NCBI RefSeq assembly: GCF_000012825.1
Contig: NC_009614.1
Coordinates: forward strand, 3,224,001-3,288,000
Direction of reading: 5' to 3'
Length of the DNA stretch: 64,000 nt
Source: Phocaeicola vulgatus ATCC 8482
GTDB lineage: Bacteria > Bacteroidota > Bacteroidia > Bacteroidales > Bacteroidaceae
Shown here: positions 8,570-17,361 of the stretch, piece by piece
Position numbering within the stretch: position 1 is the stretch's first letter
Layout: the number at the start of each line of letters is the position of its first letter
Notes under the pieces: model-generated
What the model was told of the DNA's origin: nothing
Database searches by the model: none
What the model saw: only the letters and a program-made list of their open reading frames with translations
Translations under genes and position numbers: made by a program

Positions 8570-9415
8570 TTAGAATTTACTGAGAAACTCTTCCGCTTTT
8601 TCCAGATTTTCGGGTTTGCCGATATCAAGCAATTGCAAGTCATCTTCTACATAGCACTGGATGTCGACCCTGTGACATATGGAGAGATAGAAATCGATAA
8701 TGGAATATTTTCCTTTGGGAAGGAGATGTAAAATTTTAGGGGTGGTCACTTGTATTCCGCTATAGGCGTATTCCTGGTATTCCCCTTCTCTATACCGGAA
8801 TCCTGCCGGTTTGGTTTCCATGGTGTCCTTATTGACCCAGCCACATAACAGATTGTCGTCATTAAACAACAGGTAACGGGAGGTCTTGCGCTGGCTGACT
8901 AAAAGGGTGGCATTGATGTTAGGACTATGCTGGTGATAATACATCAGACTTTCAAAATCGCAATTGGAAAGGATATCTACGTTGTGGAGCAAGTAGCATT
9001 CTTTCCGCATAACTCCTAAGGTTTTTTCGATTATCTCTTCCTCATCCATCCCTTTGTTCAGATTTTCGAATATCAGTTCATACGGGGTTTCGCCTTTTTG
9101 GGTAAACATATTCTCAGGATGGTATAATAAATGGTATGCTTTTTCCAAACCGCCGCCGGTATCAAGCAGGCAGTCTGTTTCGTCCGAGATTTGTATGTTG
9201 ACTCCAAAGTTCTGGTTAGCTTCCAGAAAAGCAAGAATCTGATTGGAAAAGTGGTGTACATTGATCACTATTTCATCAAATCCTGCTGCTTTCAGCTTTA
9301 AGATGATGTGCTCTAACATGGTTTTTCCACCTACCGTTACTAAAGCTTTGGGACGGGTGTCTGTTATAGGTTTAAGTCGGCTGCCTAGTCCGGCGGCAAA
9401 AATCATTGCTTTCAT
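8570..9415 (-). CDS. nucleotidyltransferase, MurU-like
   Basis: A 281-residue sugar-phosphate nucleotidyltransferase with the signature GLGSRLKPITDTRPKAL at residues 10-26 and a DTGGG segment near 87-91. In Pseudomonas, MurU makes UDP-MurNAc from MurNAc-1-phosphate, and its partner AmgK makes that substrate. Here the gene overlaps an AmgK-like kinase by four bases (ATGA), which supports the same pathway: recycling of cell-wall amino sugars in the cytoplasm. Its exact sugar is inferred from the partner; a mannose- or glucose-1-phosphate enzyme remains possible. A palindromic terminator follows. Confidence 0.75.
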   Translation of the reverse strand: MKAMIFAAGLGSRLKPITDTRPKALVTVGGKTMLEHIILKLKAAGFDEIVINVHHFSNQILAFLEANQNFGVNIQISDETDCLLDTGGGLEKAYHLLYHPENMFTQKGETPYELIFENLNKGMDEEEIIEKTLGVMRKECYLLHNVDILSNCDFESLMYYHQHSPNINATLLVSQRKTSRYLLFNDDNLLCGWVNKDTMETKPAGFRYREGEYQEYAYSGIQVTTPKILHLLPKGKYSIIDFYLSICHRVDIQCYVEDDLQLLDIGKPENLEKAEEFLSKF

Positions 9416-10848
9416 AATGTTCTTTCAAATGTTTGTTCTATATTCTGCTCACGGTGTATGAGTTCTACTTTTACACCGAATTTTTTATTGATATGTTCTG
9501 CCATGTGTTGCGCTGAATAAACAGAACGGTGTTGTCCGCCTGTACAGCCGAAACATACAGACAGATTGCTGAAACCTCGTTCCATGTATCTTTTTACTGA
9601 AGCATCCACTAAAGAATAGGCAGCATTTAAAAATGGGAATATTTCCCCGTCTTCTTCCAAAAAACGAATAACAGGCTCGTCTAACCCGGTGAAAGGTTTG
9701 TAACGTTCATATTTTCCGGGATTGTTTACGGCACGGCAGTCGAAAACATACCCGCCACCGTTGCCTGTGGGGTCGTTGGGTATTCCTTTTTTGTAGGCAA
9801 AACTCATAACCTTCACAGTGAGTTGCCGTTTTTTTAAGTCATCTTTAAATTGTTTCAGTTCGGTCAGGTCTTTTAGTACGGAACACAGGTAGGAATATTC
9901 GGGGTATTCATTATGAAGCAATTGTCGCAGGTTCTCGATGGCGTATGGTACACTTTGGATGAAATGTGGCTTCTTTTCGAAATAGCCACGGAAACCGTAG
10001 GCTCCCAATACCTGCAAGGTGCGGAAGAGTACGAAGTGACGCAACTGGCTAAAGAAATAATCACGGTCTACTGGTTTGTATTTGGAGAGGGCGTCTATAT
10101 ATTCTTCCAACAGTTCGTTGCGCAGGGTTTCGGGAAATTTAGCTTTAGCCTGCCATAAGAAAGAGGCTACGTCATAGAAAAACGGTCCTTTACGTCCTCC
10201 CTGGAAATCAATGAACCAGGGTGCTCCATCCTTTATCATCACGTTTCTGCTTTGGAAATCCCGATACATAAAGGTGGCGGAAGAGCTGCGTAACAGTACA
10301 TCACTCATTTTTTGAAAGTCATCTTCCAGCTTGTCTTCTTGAAACTCCAGGCCGGTAGCTTTCAAAAAGCAGTATTTAAAATAGTTCAAGTCCCAAAGGA
10401 TAGAACGTTGGTTGAATTCGGCTTGGGGATAACAGTGTGAAAAATCAAAGCCGTCTGCTCCGGCAAATTGGATAGAAGGCAGTAGGCGGATGGTCTTGCG
10501 CAGCAATTCTTTTTCCTCTTCGGAGAAGACGCTGGTCGCCCGCCCTTTTTCAATAGCGTTGAACAACAGGATATCTCCTAAATCTTCTTGCAAATAACAA
10601 TTCTTGTCTTCAGAACAGATGTATACTTCTGGAACAGGAAGACCTTTCTTGCGGAAGTGTGCTGCCATATAAAGAAAGGCTTCGTTTTCTTCTTTGGCAG
10701 TGCCGTATACGCCAATCAGTTTTTGGGTTCCGGTCAGCCGGAAATAACGCCTGTTGGAACCGGATGAGGGTAATTCTACAATCTCTTCGGGTACTTCTCC
10801 GAGATAGGTTTGATATAGGTTCTGTAAATCCTCTGTAATCATAATCAT
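9412..10848 (-). CDS. AmgK-like sugar kinase fused to a RapZ C-terminal domain
   Basis: This is a two-domain protein of about 478 residues. Residues ~1-325 are an APH-type kinase with the catalytic loop YRDFQSRNVMI near 195 and the metal-binding IDFQ after it, like AmgK, which phosphorylates MurNAc at the anomeric position. Residues ~344-470 match the RapZ C-terminal domain (SFAYKKGIP, DCRAVNNPGKYERYKPFTG, CTGGQHRSV near 434), which in E. coli RapZ senses glucosamine-6-phosphate. The RapZ nucleotide-binding half is absent. The start is an ATG at 10848 or 10842; the TTG upstream overlaps the -7 box. Linking a salvage kinase to an amino-sugar sensor suggests feedback control, which is inference. 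Confidence 0.8.
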   Translation of the reverse strand: MIMITEDLQNLYQTYLGEVPEEIVELPSSGSNRRYFRLTGTQKLIGVYGTAKEENEAFLYMAAHFRKKGLPVPEVYICSEDKNCYLQEDLGDILLFNAIEKGRATSVFSEEEKELLRKTIRLLPSIQFAGADGFDFSHCYPQAEFNQRSILWDLNYFKYCFLKATGLEFQEDKLEDDFQKMSDVLLRSSSATFMYRDFQSRNVMIKDGAPWFIDFQGGRKGPFFYDVASFLWQAKAKFPETLRNELLEEYIDALSKYKPVDRDYFFSQLRHFVLFRTLQVLGAYGFRGYFEKKPHFIQSVPYAIENLRQLLHNEYPEYSYLCSVLKDLTELKQFKDDLKKRQLTVKVMSFAYKKGIPNDPTGNGGGYVFDCRAVNNPGKYERYKPFTGLDEPVIRFLEEDGEIFPFLNAAYSLVDASVKRYMERGFSNLSVCFGCTGGQHRSVYSAQHMAEHINKKFGVKVELIHREQNIEQTFERTL

Positions 10849-10857
10849 ATTTTGGAA

Positions 10858-10865
10858 CAAAGATA
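10858..10865 (-). promoter_or_regulatory. -7 element of the AmgK-RapZ / MurU operon
   Basis: On the minus strand TATCTTTG matches the consensus exactly and ends 9 bp before the ATG at 10848. Transcription would start almost at the start codon, so the leader would be very short. Confidence 0.55.
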
Positions 10866-10944
10866 TATATTATTCTCCCTTTCTTGGCTGATTTGCAAAG
10901 AAAGTTAATGCTTTAGTTCCAAATTATGAGAAAATTACTTGTTT

Positions 10945-12276
10945 TTACTCTTTCATCCGTATCAGTGCATTTGAAATGATGGCAGTCACTCCGCCTGTTG
11001 TAATGCCGGATGAGAAAATATTCTTTATTGATTCCGGAAATTGACATAGTATTTCAGGAACCATTTCTACACTTAAACCTAAAGCGAAACTAAGTGCGAT
11101 GACTAATGTTGCTTTCCGGTTGATCTTCTGTGCTGCGATAATACGAATGCCTGCTGAAGCTACTGTTCCGAACATCAGTAAAGTAGCGCCTCCCAATACA
11201 GGTTCGGGCATTAGGGAGAAAATTAATCCTACACTGGGAAATAATCCTAATAGAATAAGAAAACCTGCAATGTAATAGCCTACATATCGGCTGGCTACTC
11301 CTGTCAGTTGTATCATACCGTTATTTTGCGCGAAAACGGAGTTTGGAAAAGAGTTGAGAATACCTGCCATCATCGAATTGAATCCGTCTGCCAAAATTCC
11401 TCCCGAAGCACGTTTGATGAATGTTTTTCCTTCTACAGGTTCTCCTGATATCAGTGAGTTGGCAGTAATGTCTCCATAGGCTTCTATGGCTGTTATCAAG
11501 AATACTAACCCCAAAGCTATGAATGCGGAAAAGTCGAAATCCAGTCCGTATTTAAATGGGAGGGGAATATTGAAACCACCAAAACTTTGTACTGCCGAGA
11601 AATCAATTCTACCGAGTCCCCAGGCAACTAAATATCCTATAATCAGACCGATAACGATGGAACTCATACGTAGGTAGCGGTTGGAACTTCTATTAAAAAG
11701 GATAATGAGGATAAGTACCAGCAGAGCTAGACCTAGATTCTCAAAACTTCCGAAAGTGCCGTTGCTTTGGGCGGAAACACCCCCGCCACAAGCTGTGATA
11801 CCTACTTTTATCAGGCTCATTCCAATCAAAGTGACTACAATGCCCGATACCAGAGGGGTGATTATTTTACGGGTATATTTTAAGATGCGGCTGATGACCA
11901 TCTCTACAGATGATGCCACGATGCAAGTGCCGAAAATCAGTGGAAGTCCGCCCAGCATACCTGCCGAGATGATGGGACCGATAAATGAAAAACTGGTTCC
12001 TTGGATACATAAGAGACCGGTGCCGATGCCTCCTATCCGTCTGCATTGGATAAAGGTAGAAATACCTGAGGCAAAGAGAGACATGGATACTAGGAAACTG
12101 GTGGTTTCCAAATCCAGTTTTAATGCTCCAGCGATGATAAGAGGCGGAGTGATGATGGCTACAAAAATAGCAAGCAAATGCTGTATGGCAGCAAAAATGG
12201 CCTCTCGTACAGGGGGGCGGTCGTTCAATCCGTAAATCAGTCCGGTATTGGATTGGGCGGTTTGAGATTCCTGCAT
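10945..12276 (-). CDS. pbuX: xanthine/uracil permease (NCS2 family)
   Basis: This is an inner-membrane nucleobase:cation symporter of the NCS2 family. The 443 residues hold about 12-14 hydrophobic segments. Family features include the opening QHLLAIFVAIITPPLIIAGAL near 32-52, an N-terminal Gln and His pair, and an acidic motif region FLITAIEAYGDITA near 256-270 that contacts substrate. It begins 4 bp after xpt and the two form one operon, so xanthine is the likely substrate, as in the xpt-pbuX operon of Bacillus. The assignment of substrate rests on this linkage. Confidence 0.88.
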   Translation of the reverse strand: MQESQTAQSNTGLIYGLNDRPPVREAIFAAIQHLLAIFVAIITPPLIIAGALKLDLETTSFLVSMSLFASGISTFIQCRRIGGIGTGLLCIQGTSFSFIGPIISAGMLGGLPLIFGTCIVASSVEMVISRILKYTRKIITPLVSGIVVTLIGMSLIKVGITACGGGVSAQSNGTFGSFENLGLALLVLILIILFNRSSNRYLRMSSIVIGLIIGYLVAWGLGRIDFSAVQSFGGFNIPLPFKYGLDFDFSAFIALGLVFLITAIEAYGDITANSLISGEPVEGKTFIKRASGGILADGFNSMMAGILNSFPNSVFAQNNGMIQLTGVASRYVGYYIAGFLILLGLFPSVGLIFSLMPEPVLGGATLLMFGTVASAGIRIIAAQKINRKATLVIALSFALGLSVEMVPEILCQFPESIKNIFSSGITTGGVTAIISNALIRMKE

Positions 12277-12280
12277 GGGG

Positions 12281-12847
12281 TTATCTTATTTTGATTTCAC
12301 AATTGTCCAGACTTTCAATGATGGCCAATGATTCTACGCGGATACCTGCATTACGCAAATAATCTCCGCCATGTTGGAATGCTTTTTCGATGATGAATCC
12401 CATTCCGGACAGTTCGGCTCCGGCTTTTTCTACCAAATCGATGATACCCTTGGCTGCATTGCCGTTGGCGAGAAAGTCGTCAATAAAAAGAACACGGTCT
12501 CCTTTGGACAGGAAATCTTTACTGACACATACATCATAAGAACGGTCTTTAGTAAATGAATATACACTGGTGGTGAGCATATTTTCCATTGTGACGGGTT
12601 TCTTTTTCTTGGCGAAGACAACAGGAAGTTCCAGTAAGTAGCCTACCATGATGGCGGGAGCTATACCACTGGCTTCGATGGTCATAACTTTATTGATATT
12701 GGTAGAGGCGAAACGGCGTACAAATTCTACAGCAATGGATTTCATGAGGATAGGATCCATTTGGTGATTGATGAAATTGTCTACTTTCAGTATTCCTCCT
12801 TCGAAACATTTTCCGTCCCGTAAAATGCGTTCTTTTAATGCTTTCAT
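12281..12847 (-). CDS. xpt: xanthine phosphoribosyltransferase
   Basis: Converts xanthine and PRPP to XMP in purine salvage. The 188-residue protein matches Xpt in length and order: an N-terminal KALKERIL and DNFINHQ region, a substrate loop [10 protein letters not shown] near 58-67, the AKKKKP loop, and the PRPP-binding motif [13 protein letters not shown] near 119-131. It is followed after 4 bp by the NCS2 permease. It has a near-perfect promoter at 12874-12905 but a leader of only about 20 nt. A purine riboswitch, used to control this operon in Firmicutes, is therefore not present. Confidence 0.95.
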   Translation of the reverse strand: MKALKERILRDGKCFEGGILKVDNFINHQMDPILMKSIAVEFVRRFASTNINKVMTIEASGIAPAIMVGYLLELPVVFAKKKKPVTMENMLTTSVYSFTKDRSYDVCVSKDFLSKGDRVLFIDDFLANGNAAKGIIDLVEKAGAELSGMGFIIEKAFQHGGDYLRNAGIRVESLAIIESLDNCEIKIR

Positions 12848-12873
12848 TCAAACTGTATTTTATAAATGAGTCG

Positions 12874-12905
12874 CAAAAGTACGTATTTTGCTGCATTATG
12901 CCAAA
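12874..12905 (-). promoter_or_regulatory. promoter of xpt-pbuX
   Basis: On the minus strand TTTG (12905-12902), 20 bp, then TACTTTTG (12881-12874): both elements and the spacing fit the Bacteroides housekeeping consensus exactly. Confidence 0.8.
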
Positions 12906-13030
12906 CGTTTGTACAACTATCTCTACAGAAGCCTATTTACTTAATGATCAGGAAAGCCGGAATAAATAAGCCTGTGGAAGCATAAGCTGGTGTGGATTAA
13001 AGAATGTTTATTTCCACAAACTTTAGTTTA

Positions 13031-13038
13031 TATATTTG
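13031..13038 (+). promoter_or_regulatory. possible promoter of the small exported protein gene
   Basis: TATATTTG fits TAnnTTTG exactly; a TTTA at 13007-13010, 20 bp upstream, is a three-of-four match to the -33 element. Confidence 0.45.
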
Positions 13039-13203
13039 GTGTGTACTTCTTTTCTTGATAATTTAGTTCTCAATATAATTTTCTTAGTTTAGTATTCTTA
13101 CTTAGCGAAGATATTCTAATGGGAGGAAATGACTGAATATGATGTATATTTTTCTTGTCTTTTATGATATCTGTCGGTAGGTAAACATTTAAATTTAACC
13201 ATT

Positions 13204-13527
13204 ATGAAAAAGATATTTTTATCACTTGTATTCCTTTTTGGTGTAGGAACTTTTGTCATGGCTGATGATACCATGAAAGTAAAGAATGATACAGTTGCCG
13301 TTGAAGACGGATTTAAAAACATAGACCTGAAAGAGGTTCCTCAATCTGTTAAAGATGCCATAGCCAAAAAATATCCCGAATCAACTCTTAAAAGTGCTTC
13401 TCTTTCTCTGAAAGAAGAAGGGGTGAAGGCATATAGAATAATATATGTAACCAAGGAAGGGGTTGAAAATAGTATTCTTATTAATATAAAGACGGCTCCT
13501 GCTAAAACGGCTCCTGCTACAAAGTAG
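13204..13527 (+). CDS. small exported protein, PepSY-like
   Basis: A 107-residue precursor with a clear signal peptide (MKKIFLSLVFLFGVGTFVMA) ending near residue 20. The mature part has a region VPQSVKDAIAKKYPESTL near 43-60, followed by strands ending in a valine-rich stretch. This resembles the small periplasmic PepSY-like proteins of Bacteroides that bind or inhibit other proteins. The C-terminus has a short repeat TAPAKTAPATK. It stands alone between its own promoter and a hairpin terminator. The function is unknown, and the family call is tentative. Confidence 0.7.
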   Translation: MKKIFLSLVFLFGVGTFVMADDTMKVKNDTVAVEDGFKNIDLKEVPQSVKDAIAKKYPESTLKSASLSLKEEGVKAYRIIYVTKEGVENSILINIKTAPAKTAPATK

Positions 13528-13570
13528 TTTGACAGGTAGTATAGAATTGAATGTTTTATTAATATATTGA

Positions 13571-13597
13571 AAGCCACCTTGCTATGGTGGCTTTTTT
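13571..13597 (+). terminator. terminator after the small exported protein gene
   Basis: Arms AAGCCACC and GGTGGCTT with a 7-nt loop are followed by a T run, the classic intrinsic form. Confidence 0.85.
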
Positions 13598-13659
13598 TGA
13601 TGGGATAAGTTTTTTTCCTGTCGGATTTAGATTTTATATGTATCAAAGAACAGGTTGAA

Positions 13660-13691
13660 TTTGTAAGAAATAGGCTATATGCTTATATTTG
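13660..13691 (+). promoter_or_regulatory. promoter of the small lipoprotein gene
   Basis: TTTG at 13660-13663, 20 bp, then TATATTTG at 13684-13691: a full match to the Bacteroides consensus, 41 bp before the ATG. Confidence 0.8.
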
Positions 13692-13732
13692 AACATAGTT
13701 TAAAATCAAGTTTATAATCAAATAGAAAAAGT

Positions 13733-13981
13733 ATGAAAAGACAATTATTTACAGTGTTAGTGTGCATGACGATGTTTGCTGTTGCATCTTGTGGCGAAAA
13801 GAAAGGAAAGGATAAATTCGAGGAGCGTATAGAAAAAGCCAAAGAATCGGTTGAAGATGTGGTGGATGATGCCAAAGATCAAATTGAGGATAAAGCTGAT
13901 GAGGTTGGGGAAACCTTGGATAAAGCTAAAAGCAAGATAGAAAAAGCCAAAAAGAAACTTGATGAGGCTAATAGAGATTGA
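13733..13981 (+). CDS. small charged coiled-coil lipoprotein
   Basis: An 82-residue lipoprotein with a signal and lipobox VASC (Cys20), so it is lipid-anchored in the envelope. Almost all of the mature part is charged helix with alternating Lys and Glu/Asp (EERIEKAKESVEDVV, KAKSKIEKAKKKLDE), forming one long amphipathic or coiled-coil helix like YtxH- or Lpp-type proteins. No catalytic residues are seen. It has its own strong promoter and terminator, so it is probably a free-standing, well-expressed gene. A structural envelope role is a guess. Confidence 0.75.
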   Translation: MKRQLFTVLVCMTMFAVASCGEKKGKDKFEERIEKAKESVEDVVDDAKDQIEDKADEVGETLDKAKSKIEKAKKKLDEANRD

Positions 13982-14014
13982 GAAAAATTGATTATGGATG
14001 AATGGAAAGAGATT

Positions 14015-14043
14015 GTCGGCTGATTTATATTAAACCAGCCGAC
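14015..14043. terminator. bidirectional terminator between convergent genes
   Basis: GTCGGCTG and CAGCCGAC arms extend to 13 bp with one mismatch around a 3-nt loop. It lies between the small lipoprotein gene and the nitroreductase gene, which converge here. Confidence 0.75.
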
Positions 14044-14068
14044 TTAATTTATATTTCTAGACCTTTGT

Positions 14069-14698
14069 TCACCATTTGTTATAATGGATATTTTCGGTCT
14101 TGAATTTGTCTTTAGCTTCTTCCCGATGTTGTGGATAACCTACCGGAATCAAATTGAAAGGAATGATATGGTCTGGTAAAGACAAGACTGACCTTACCTT
14201 TGCAATGCGGTCGTTCTCCGGATAGACCGCAGTCCATACCGCTCCCAACCCCATTGATTCTGCTGCCAGCAACAAATTTTCGGATGCGGCAGAGCAGTCC
14301 AGCATCCAGTACCTATCTGTTTCTCCGTTCAGGGCTTTGCTTAAATCACCACAAACCACGATGGCTAGCGGAGCCTGTGCCGTCATCTTGGCATAAGGCA
14401 GTTCGGCGGCCAGTTTATCCAATACTTTACGGTCATCCACTACCACGAAAGCCCAGGGCTGCTTGTTTACTGCTGTCGGTGCAGCCATGGCAGCTTTTAC
14501 TAATAAATCCACTTTTTCTTTTTCTATCGGTTGGGGTGTATAGGTCCGGACGCTCTTTCGGGCAAAGATATTTTCTATAGCCGTGTTCTTTCCTGTTTCT
14601 TCTTTTTTTGCTTCCATATTGTTACAACCTCCTGTAATTAGTAATGTTATTGAAAGAGTAACAGTTGTCAGAGTTTTAAAGATTGTTGCCGCAGTCAT
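14069..14698 (-). CDS. nitroreductase family lipoprotein
   Basis: An FMN-dependent nitroreductase-family oxidoreductase of 209 residues. The enzyme part starts with IFARKSVRTYTPQPI near 44-58, followed by AAMAAPTAVNKQPWAFVVV near 69-87 (flavin contact), and ends with the usual PVGYP segment. Unusually, it is preceded by a signal peptide with lipobox ITGGC (Cys25), so it should sit in the envelope rather than the cytoplasm. It is the last gene of the aroC-dipeptidase operon (12-bp gap upstream) and ends at a bidirectional hairpin. The substrate is unknown. Confidence 0.85.
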   Translation of the reverse strand: MTAATIFKTLTTVTLSITLLITGGCNNMEAKKEETGKNTAIENIFARKSVRTYTPQPIEKEKVDLLVKAAMAAPTAVNKQPWAFVVVDDRKVLDKLAAELPYAKMTAQAPLAIVVCGDLSKALNGETDRYWMLDCSAASENLLLAAESMGLGAVWTAVYPENDRIAKVRSVLSLPDHIIPFNLIPVGYPQHREEAKDKFKTENIHYNKW

Positions 14699-14710
14699 TT
14701 TTATTATTGA

Positions 14711-16063
14711 TTAATAATTGAGATGGAATTCTACCACAGCTTCAATTCCTTTGCGGAATATATCCAGAGAGAAGTTTTCATTGGGCGAATGGATGGCGTC
14801 ACTTTCCAATCCGAATCCCATGAGAACGGTCTTTATACCTAGGATTTGTTCAAAATCGCTGATGATAGGAATACTTCCTCCACGGCGTACGGCAAGTGGT
14901 TTTTTTCCGAATGCCTTAGCAAAGCCTTTTTCGGCAGCCTGGTAGGCGGGCAAGGTGATGGGGCATACATATCCTTCGCCTCCGTGCATCGGGGTTACTT
15001 TTACTTGTACATATTCCGGAGCGATAGACTGGATATAGTCCACAAACAATTGGGAAATTACAGCGTGGTTTTGATGTGGAACCAGTCGGCACGATACCTT
15101 GGCATATGCTTTTGAGGGAAGTACTGTTTTTGAACCTTCGCCTGTATATCCGCCCCAGATGCCACAAATGTCAAAAGAGGGACGGCAGCTGTTACGTTCT
15201 AAAGTAGAATATCCTTTTTCACCTTTCAGTGCTTTTACACCGATGGCTTCCATGTATTTTTTTTCGTCGAAAGGAATTTGTGCAATCATCTCACGTTCGG
15301 CTGCCGGTACTTCCTCTACATCGTCATAGAAATGGGGGATAGTGATGTGTCCGTCTTCGCCAATGACTTGGGCTAACATACTGCACAGGGTATTGATAGG
15401 ATTGGCTACCGCTCCGCCGAAGTGTCCGGAATGAAGGTCACGGTTCGGACCGGTCACTTCTATTTCCCAATAAGCCAGTCCTCGTAAACCTGTGGTCAGA
15501 GAGGGAAGATCCGCGTCTAGCATACTGGTATCCGAAACAAGAATTACATCGGCTTTCAGCAATTCCTTATGTTCCTTGATGAAGGTATTCAGACTGGGAG
15601 AACCTATTTCTTCTTCACCTTCGAAAATAAATTTCACATTGTGTTTCAGCAGTCCGTTTTTTACTACGTATTCGAATGCTTTTACTTGGATCATGGCTTG
15701 TCCTTTATCATCGTCAGCTCCACGTGCCCAAATGTGTCCGTCACGAATTTCAGGTTCAAAAGGCTGGCTTTTCCACAGGTCCAACGGCTCGGCAGGCATT
15801 ACGTCATAGTGGGCATAAATCAATAGGGTAGGAGCATCATTGCTTACATGCTTTTGTGCAAATACCAATGGATTGCCTTGTGAGGGCATTACCATGGCTT
15901 CGTCTGCTCCGGCTGTCAACAAAAGTTCTTTCCAACGTAAGGCACAGGCCAGCATATCGTTTTTATGTTCGGGTAAAGCACTGATACTGGGAATACGGAT
16001 GAGGCTGAAAAGTTCCTCCATGAAGCGTGCTTCATTTTCTTTAATGTATTGTTTTATTTCCAT
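14711..16063 (-). CDS. M20 family dipeptidase
   Basis: A cytosolic zinc metallopeptidase, 450 residues, of the M20 family (CNDP2/PepV-like dipeptidases). Metal-site motifs are visible: YAHYDVMPAEP near 83-93 (His), ARGADDDKGQ near 113-122 (bridging Asp), EGEEEIGS near 147-154 (catalytic Glu and metal Glu), and the late SDAIHSPNENF near 426-436 (His). A dimerization lid domain lies between about 190 and 340. No signal peptide is seen. It lies 13 bp after aroC and 12 bp before the nitroreductase gene. Its natural peptide substrates cannot be read from sequence. Confidence 0.92.
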   Translation of the reverse strand: MEIKQYIKENEARFMEELFSLIRIPSISALPEHKNDMLACALRWKELLLTAGADEAMVMPSQGNPLVFAQKHVSNDAPTLLIYAHYDVMPAEPLDLWKSQPFEPEIRDGHIWARGADDDKGQAMIQVKAFEYVVKNGLLKHNVKFIFEGEEEIGSPSLNTFIKEHKELLKADVILVSDTSMLDADLPSLTTGLRGLAYWEIEVTGPNRDLHSGHFGGAVANPINTLCSMLAQVIGEDGHITIPHFYDDVEEVPAAEREMIAQIPFDEKKYMEAIGVKALKGEKGYSTLERNSCRPSFDICGIWGGYTGEGSKTVLPSKAYAKVSCRLVPHQNHAVISQLFVDYIQSIAPEYVQVKVTPMHGGEGYVCPITLPAYQAAEKGFAKAFGKKPLAVRRGGSIPIISDFEQILGIKTVLMGFGLESDAIHSPNENFSLDIFRKGIEAVVEFHLNY

Positions 16064-16076
16064 AATTGAATGATTC

Positions 16077-17153
16077 TTATAGTTGTGTAGTTCTGTCTAT
16101 CAGATAATAATCCAAAATGGTCATGGCAGCCATGGCTTCTACAATGGGGACGGCACGCGGCAGTACGCAGGCATCATGACGCCCTTTGGCTTTCATGGTC
16201 GTGTCTGTGCCGTTGATATTTACTGTATGTTGCTCCATCAGAATTGTGGCAACTGGCTTGAATGCCACACGGAAGTAAATGTCTTGCCCGTTGCTGATGC
16301 CTCCTTGTATTCCTCCGGAATAATTACTTTTTGTTTCTACTCTTCCGTTATTATTATAAAATACATCATTCTGCTCACTGCCTTTTAGCTCCATGGAGTC
16401 AAAACCTTGTCCGTAAGAGAAACCTTTTACGGCATTGATACTTAACATGGCATTTCCTAGTGCGGCATGTAACTTACCGAATACGGGTTGCCCTAGTCCG
16501 ATAGGGCATCCTTTGATGACGCAACTCACTACCCCGCCTATTGTATCGCCTTCTCCTTTGATTTTCCAGATAAGTTCTGCCATTTCCTTGGCTTTTTCCG
16601 GATCGGGACAACGCACATCGTTTGTTTCTATCAAGTCGAGGTTATAGCTTTTGTAATCTTTATCAAGTTTGACAGGTCCTACCTGTGAGGTATAAGCTGT
16701 GACACTGATTCCTAGTTGTTTCAATGCCAATTTGGCTAAAGCTCCTGCTACTACACGTGAAATGGTTTCTCGTGCTGATGAACGTCCCCCGCCACGGTAG
16801 TCACGGATTCCGTATTTTTGCATATAAGTATAATCTGCGTGTGAAGGGCGGAACAGATTCTTGATATTCTCGTAGTCGTTTGAATGTTGGTTCTTGTTCC
16901 ATACCACAAATCCGATGGGGCAGCCGGTGGACTTGCCTTCGAATATACCTGAAAGGAATTCCACTGTATCAGGCTCCTTGCGGCTGGTGGTAAGTAATGA
17001 CTGTCCGGGACGGCGGCGGTTCAGTTCCTGCTGAACGAAATCCATATCAATCTTAATACCGGCAGGGAAGCCGTCAATGACGCCGCCTACTCCCGGTCCA
17101 TGGGATTCACCGAAACTGGTTAACCGGAAAATATTACCAAATGAATTGAACAT
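16077..17153 (-). CDS. aroC: chorismate synthase
   Basis: The last step of the shikimate pathway, converting EPSP to chorismate with reduced FMN. The 358-residue protein starts at 17153 with [21 protein letters not shown], which holds the first signature; an upstream extension in the same frame (to 17306) is low-complexity and lies in the region of the long palindrome, so it is rejected. Other signatures are RRRPGQS near 38-44, [13 protein letters not shown] near 119-131, and the C-terminal [16 protein letters not shown]. It leads the aroC-dipeptidase-nitroreductase operon. aroE lies on the same strand about 3 kb upstream, in another operon. Confidence 0.97.
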   Translation of the reverse strand: MFNSFGNIFRLTSFGESHGPGVGGVIDGFPAGIKIDMDFVQQELNRRRPGQSLLTTSRKEPDTVEFLSGIFEGKSTGCPIGFVVWNKNQHSNDYENIKNLFRPSHADYTYMQKYGIRDYRGGGRSSARETISRVVAGALAKLALKQLGISVTAYTSQVGPVKLDKDYKSYNLDLIETNDVRCPDPEKAKEMAELIWKIKGEGDTIGGVVSCVIKGCPIGLGQPVFGKLHAALGNAMLSINAVKGFSYGQGFDSMELKGSEQNDVFYNNNGRVETKSNYSGGIQGGISNGQDIYFRVAFKPVATILMEQHTVNINGTDTTMKAKGRHDACVLPRAVPIVEAMAAMTILDYYLIDRTTQL

Positions 17154-17251
17154 ATTGCTTGTAGTTTTAAAAGTTTCTTTCCGTAAAGATAATGATTTTA
17201 GGGATAATATACTTGATTGTTGCTGAAAAATTAGCAGAATGGATAAAAATG

Positions 17252-17319
17252 GGGTACGGATTGTATGAATTTTACAGTTTGGAATAAGAAAAACTGTAAA
17301 ATTCATACAATCCGTACCC
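17252..17319. repeat. 29-bp perfect inverted repeat between lemA and aroC
   Basis: Arms 17252-17280 and 17291-17319 are perfect reverse complements over 29 bp with a 10-nt loop. Reading leftward, the stem is followed by a short T run, so it can serve as the lemA operon terminator. Such a long perfect stem is unusual for a simple terminator. Confidence 0.85.
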
Positions 17320-17361
17320 GGAAACTGTTTCTTAAGGATGGAAACAGGTATCTTTTACGAG

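Larger units (their letters stand above)
12848..13203. other. intergenic region between xpt and the small exported protein
   Basis: These 356 bp contain the minus-strand xpt promoter (12874-12905) and a plus-strand -7 element (13031-13038) that would give the small exported protein gene a leader of about 160 nt. I saw no further gene or strong hairpin in it. Confidence 0.5.

Noticed and set aside
12848..12874. A purine riboswitch before xpt
   Set aside because: The promoter leaves only about 20 nt of leader, too short for a riboswitch.
17154..17306. N-terminal extension of aroC to 17306
   Set aside because: The extension runs into the 29-bp palindrome and lacks conservation-like sequence; the standard chorismate synthase start is at 17153.
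17252..17319. An invertible element made of the 29-bp repeats
   Set aside because: The arms are only 10 nt apart, so inversion would change nothing useful; a hairpin is the simpler reading.
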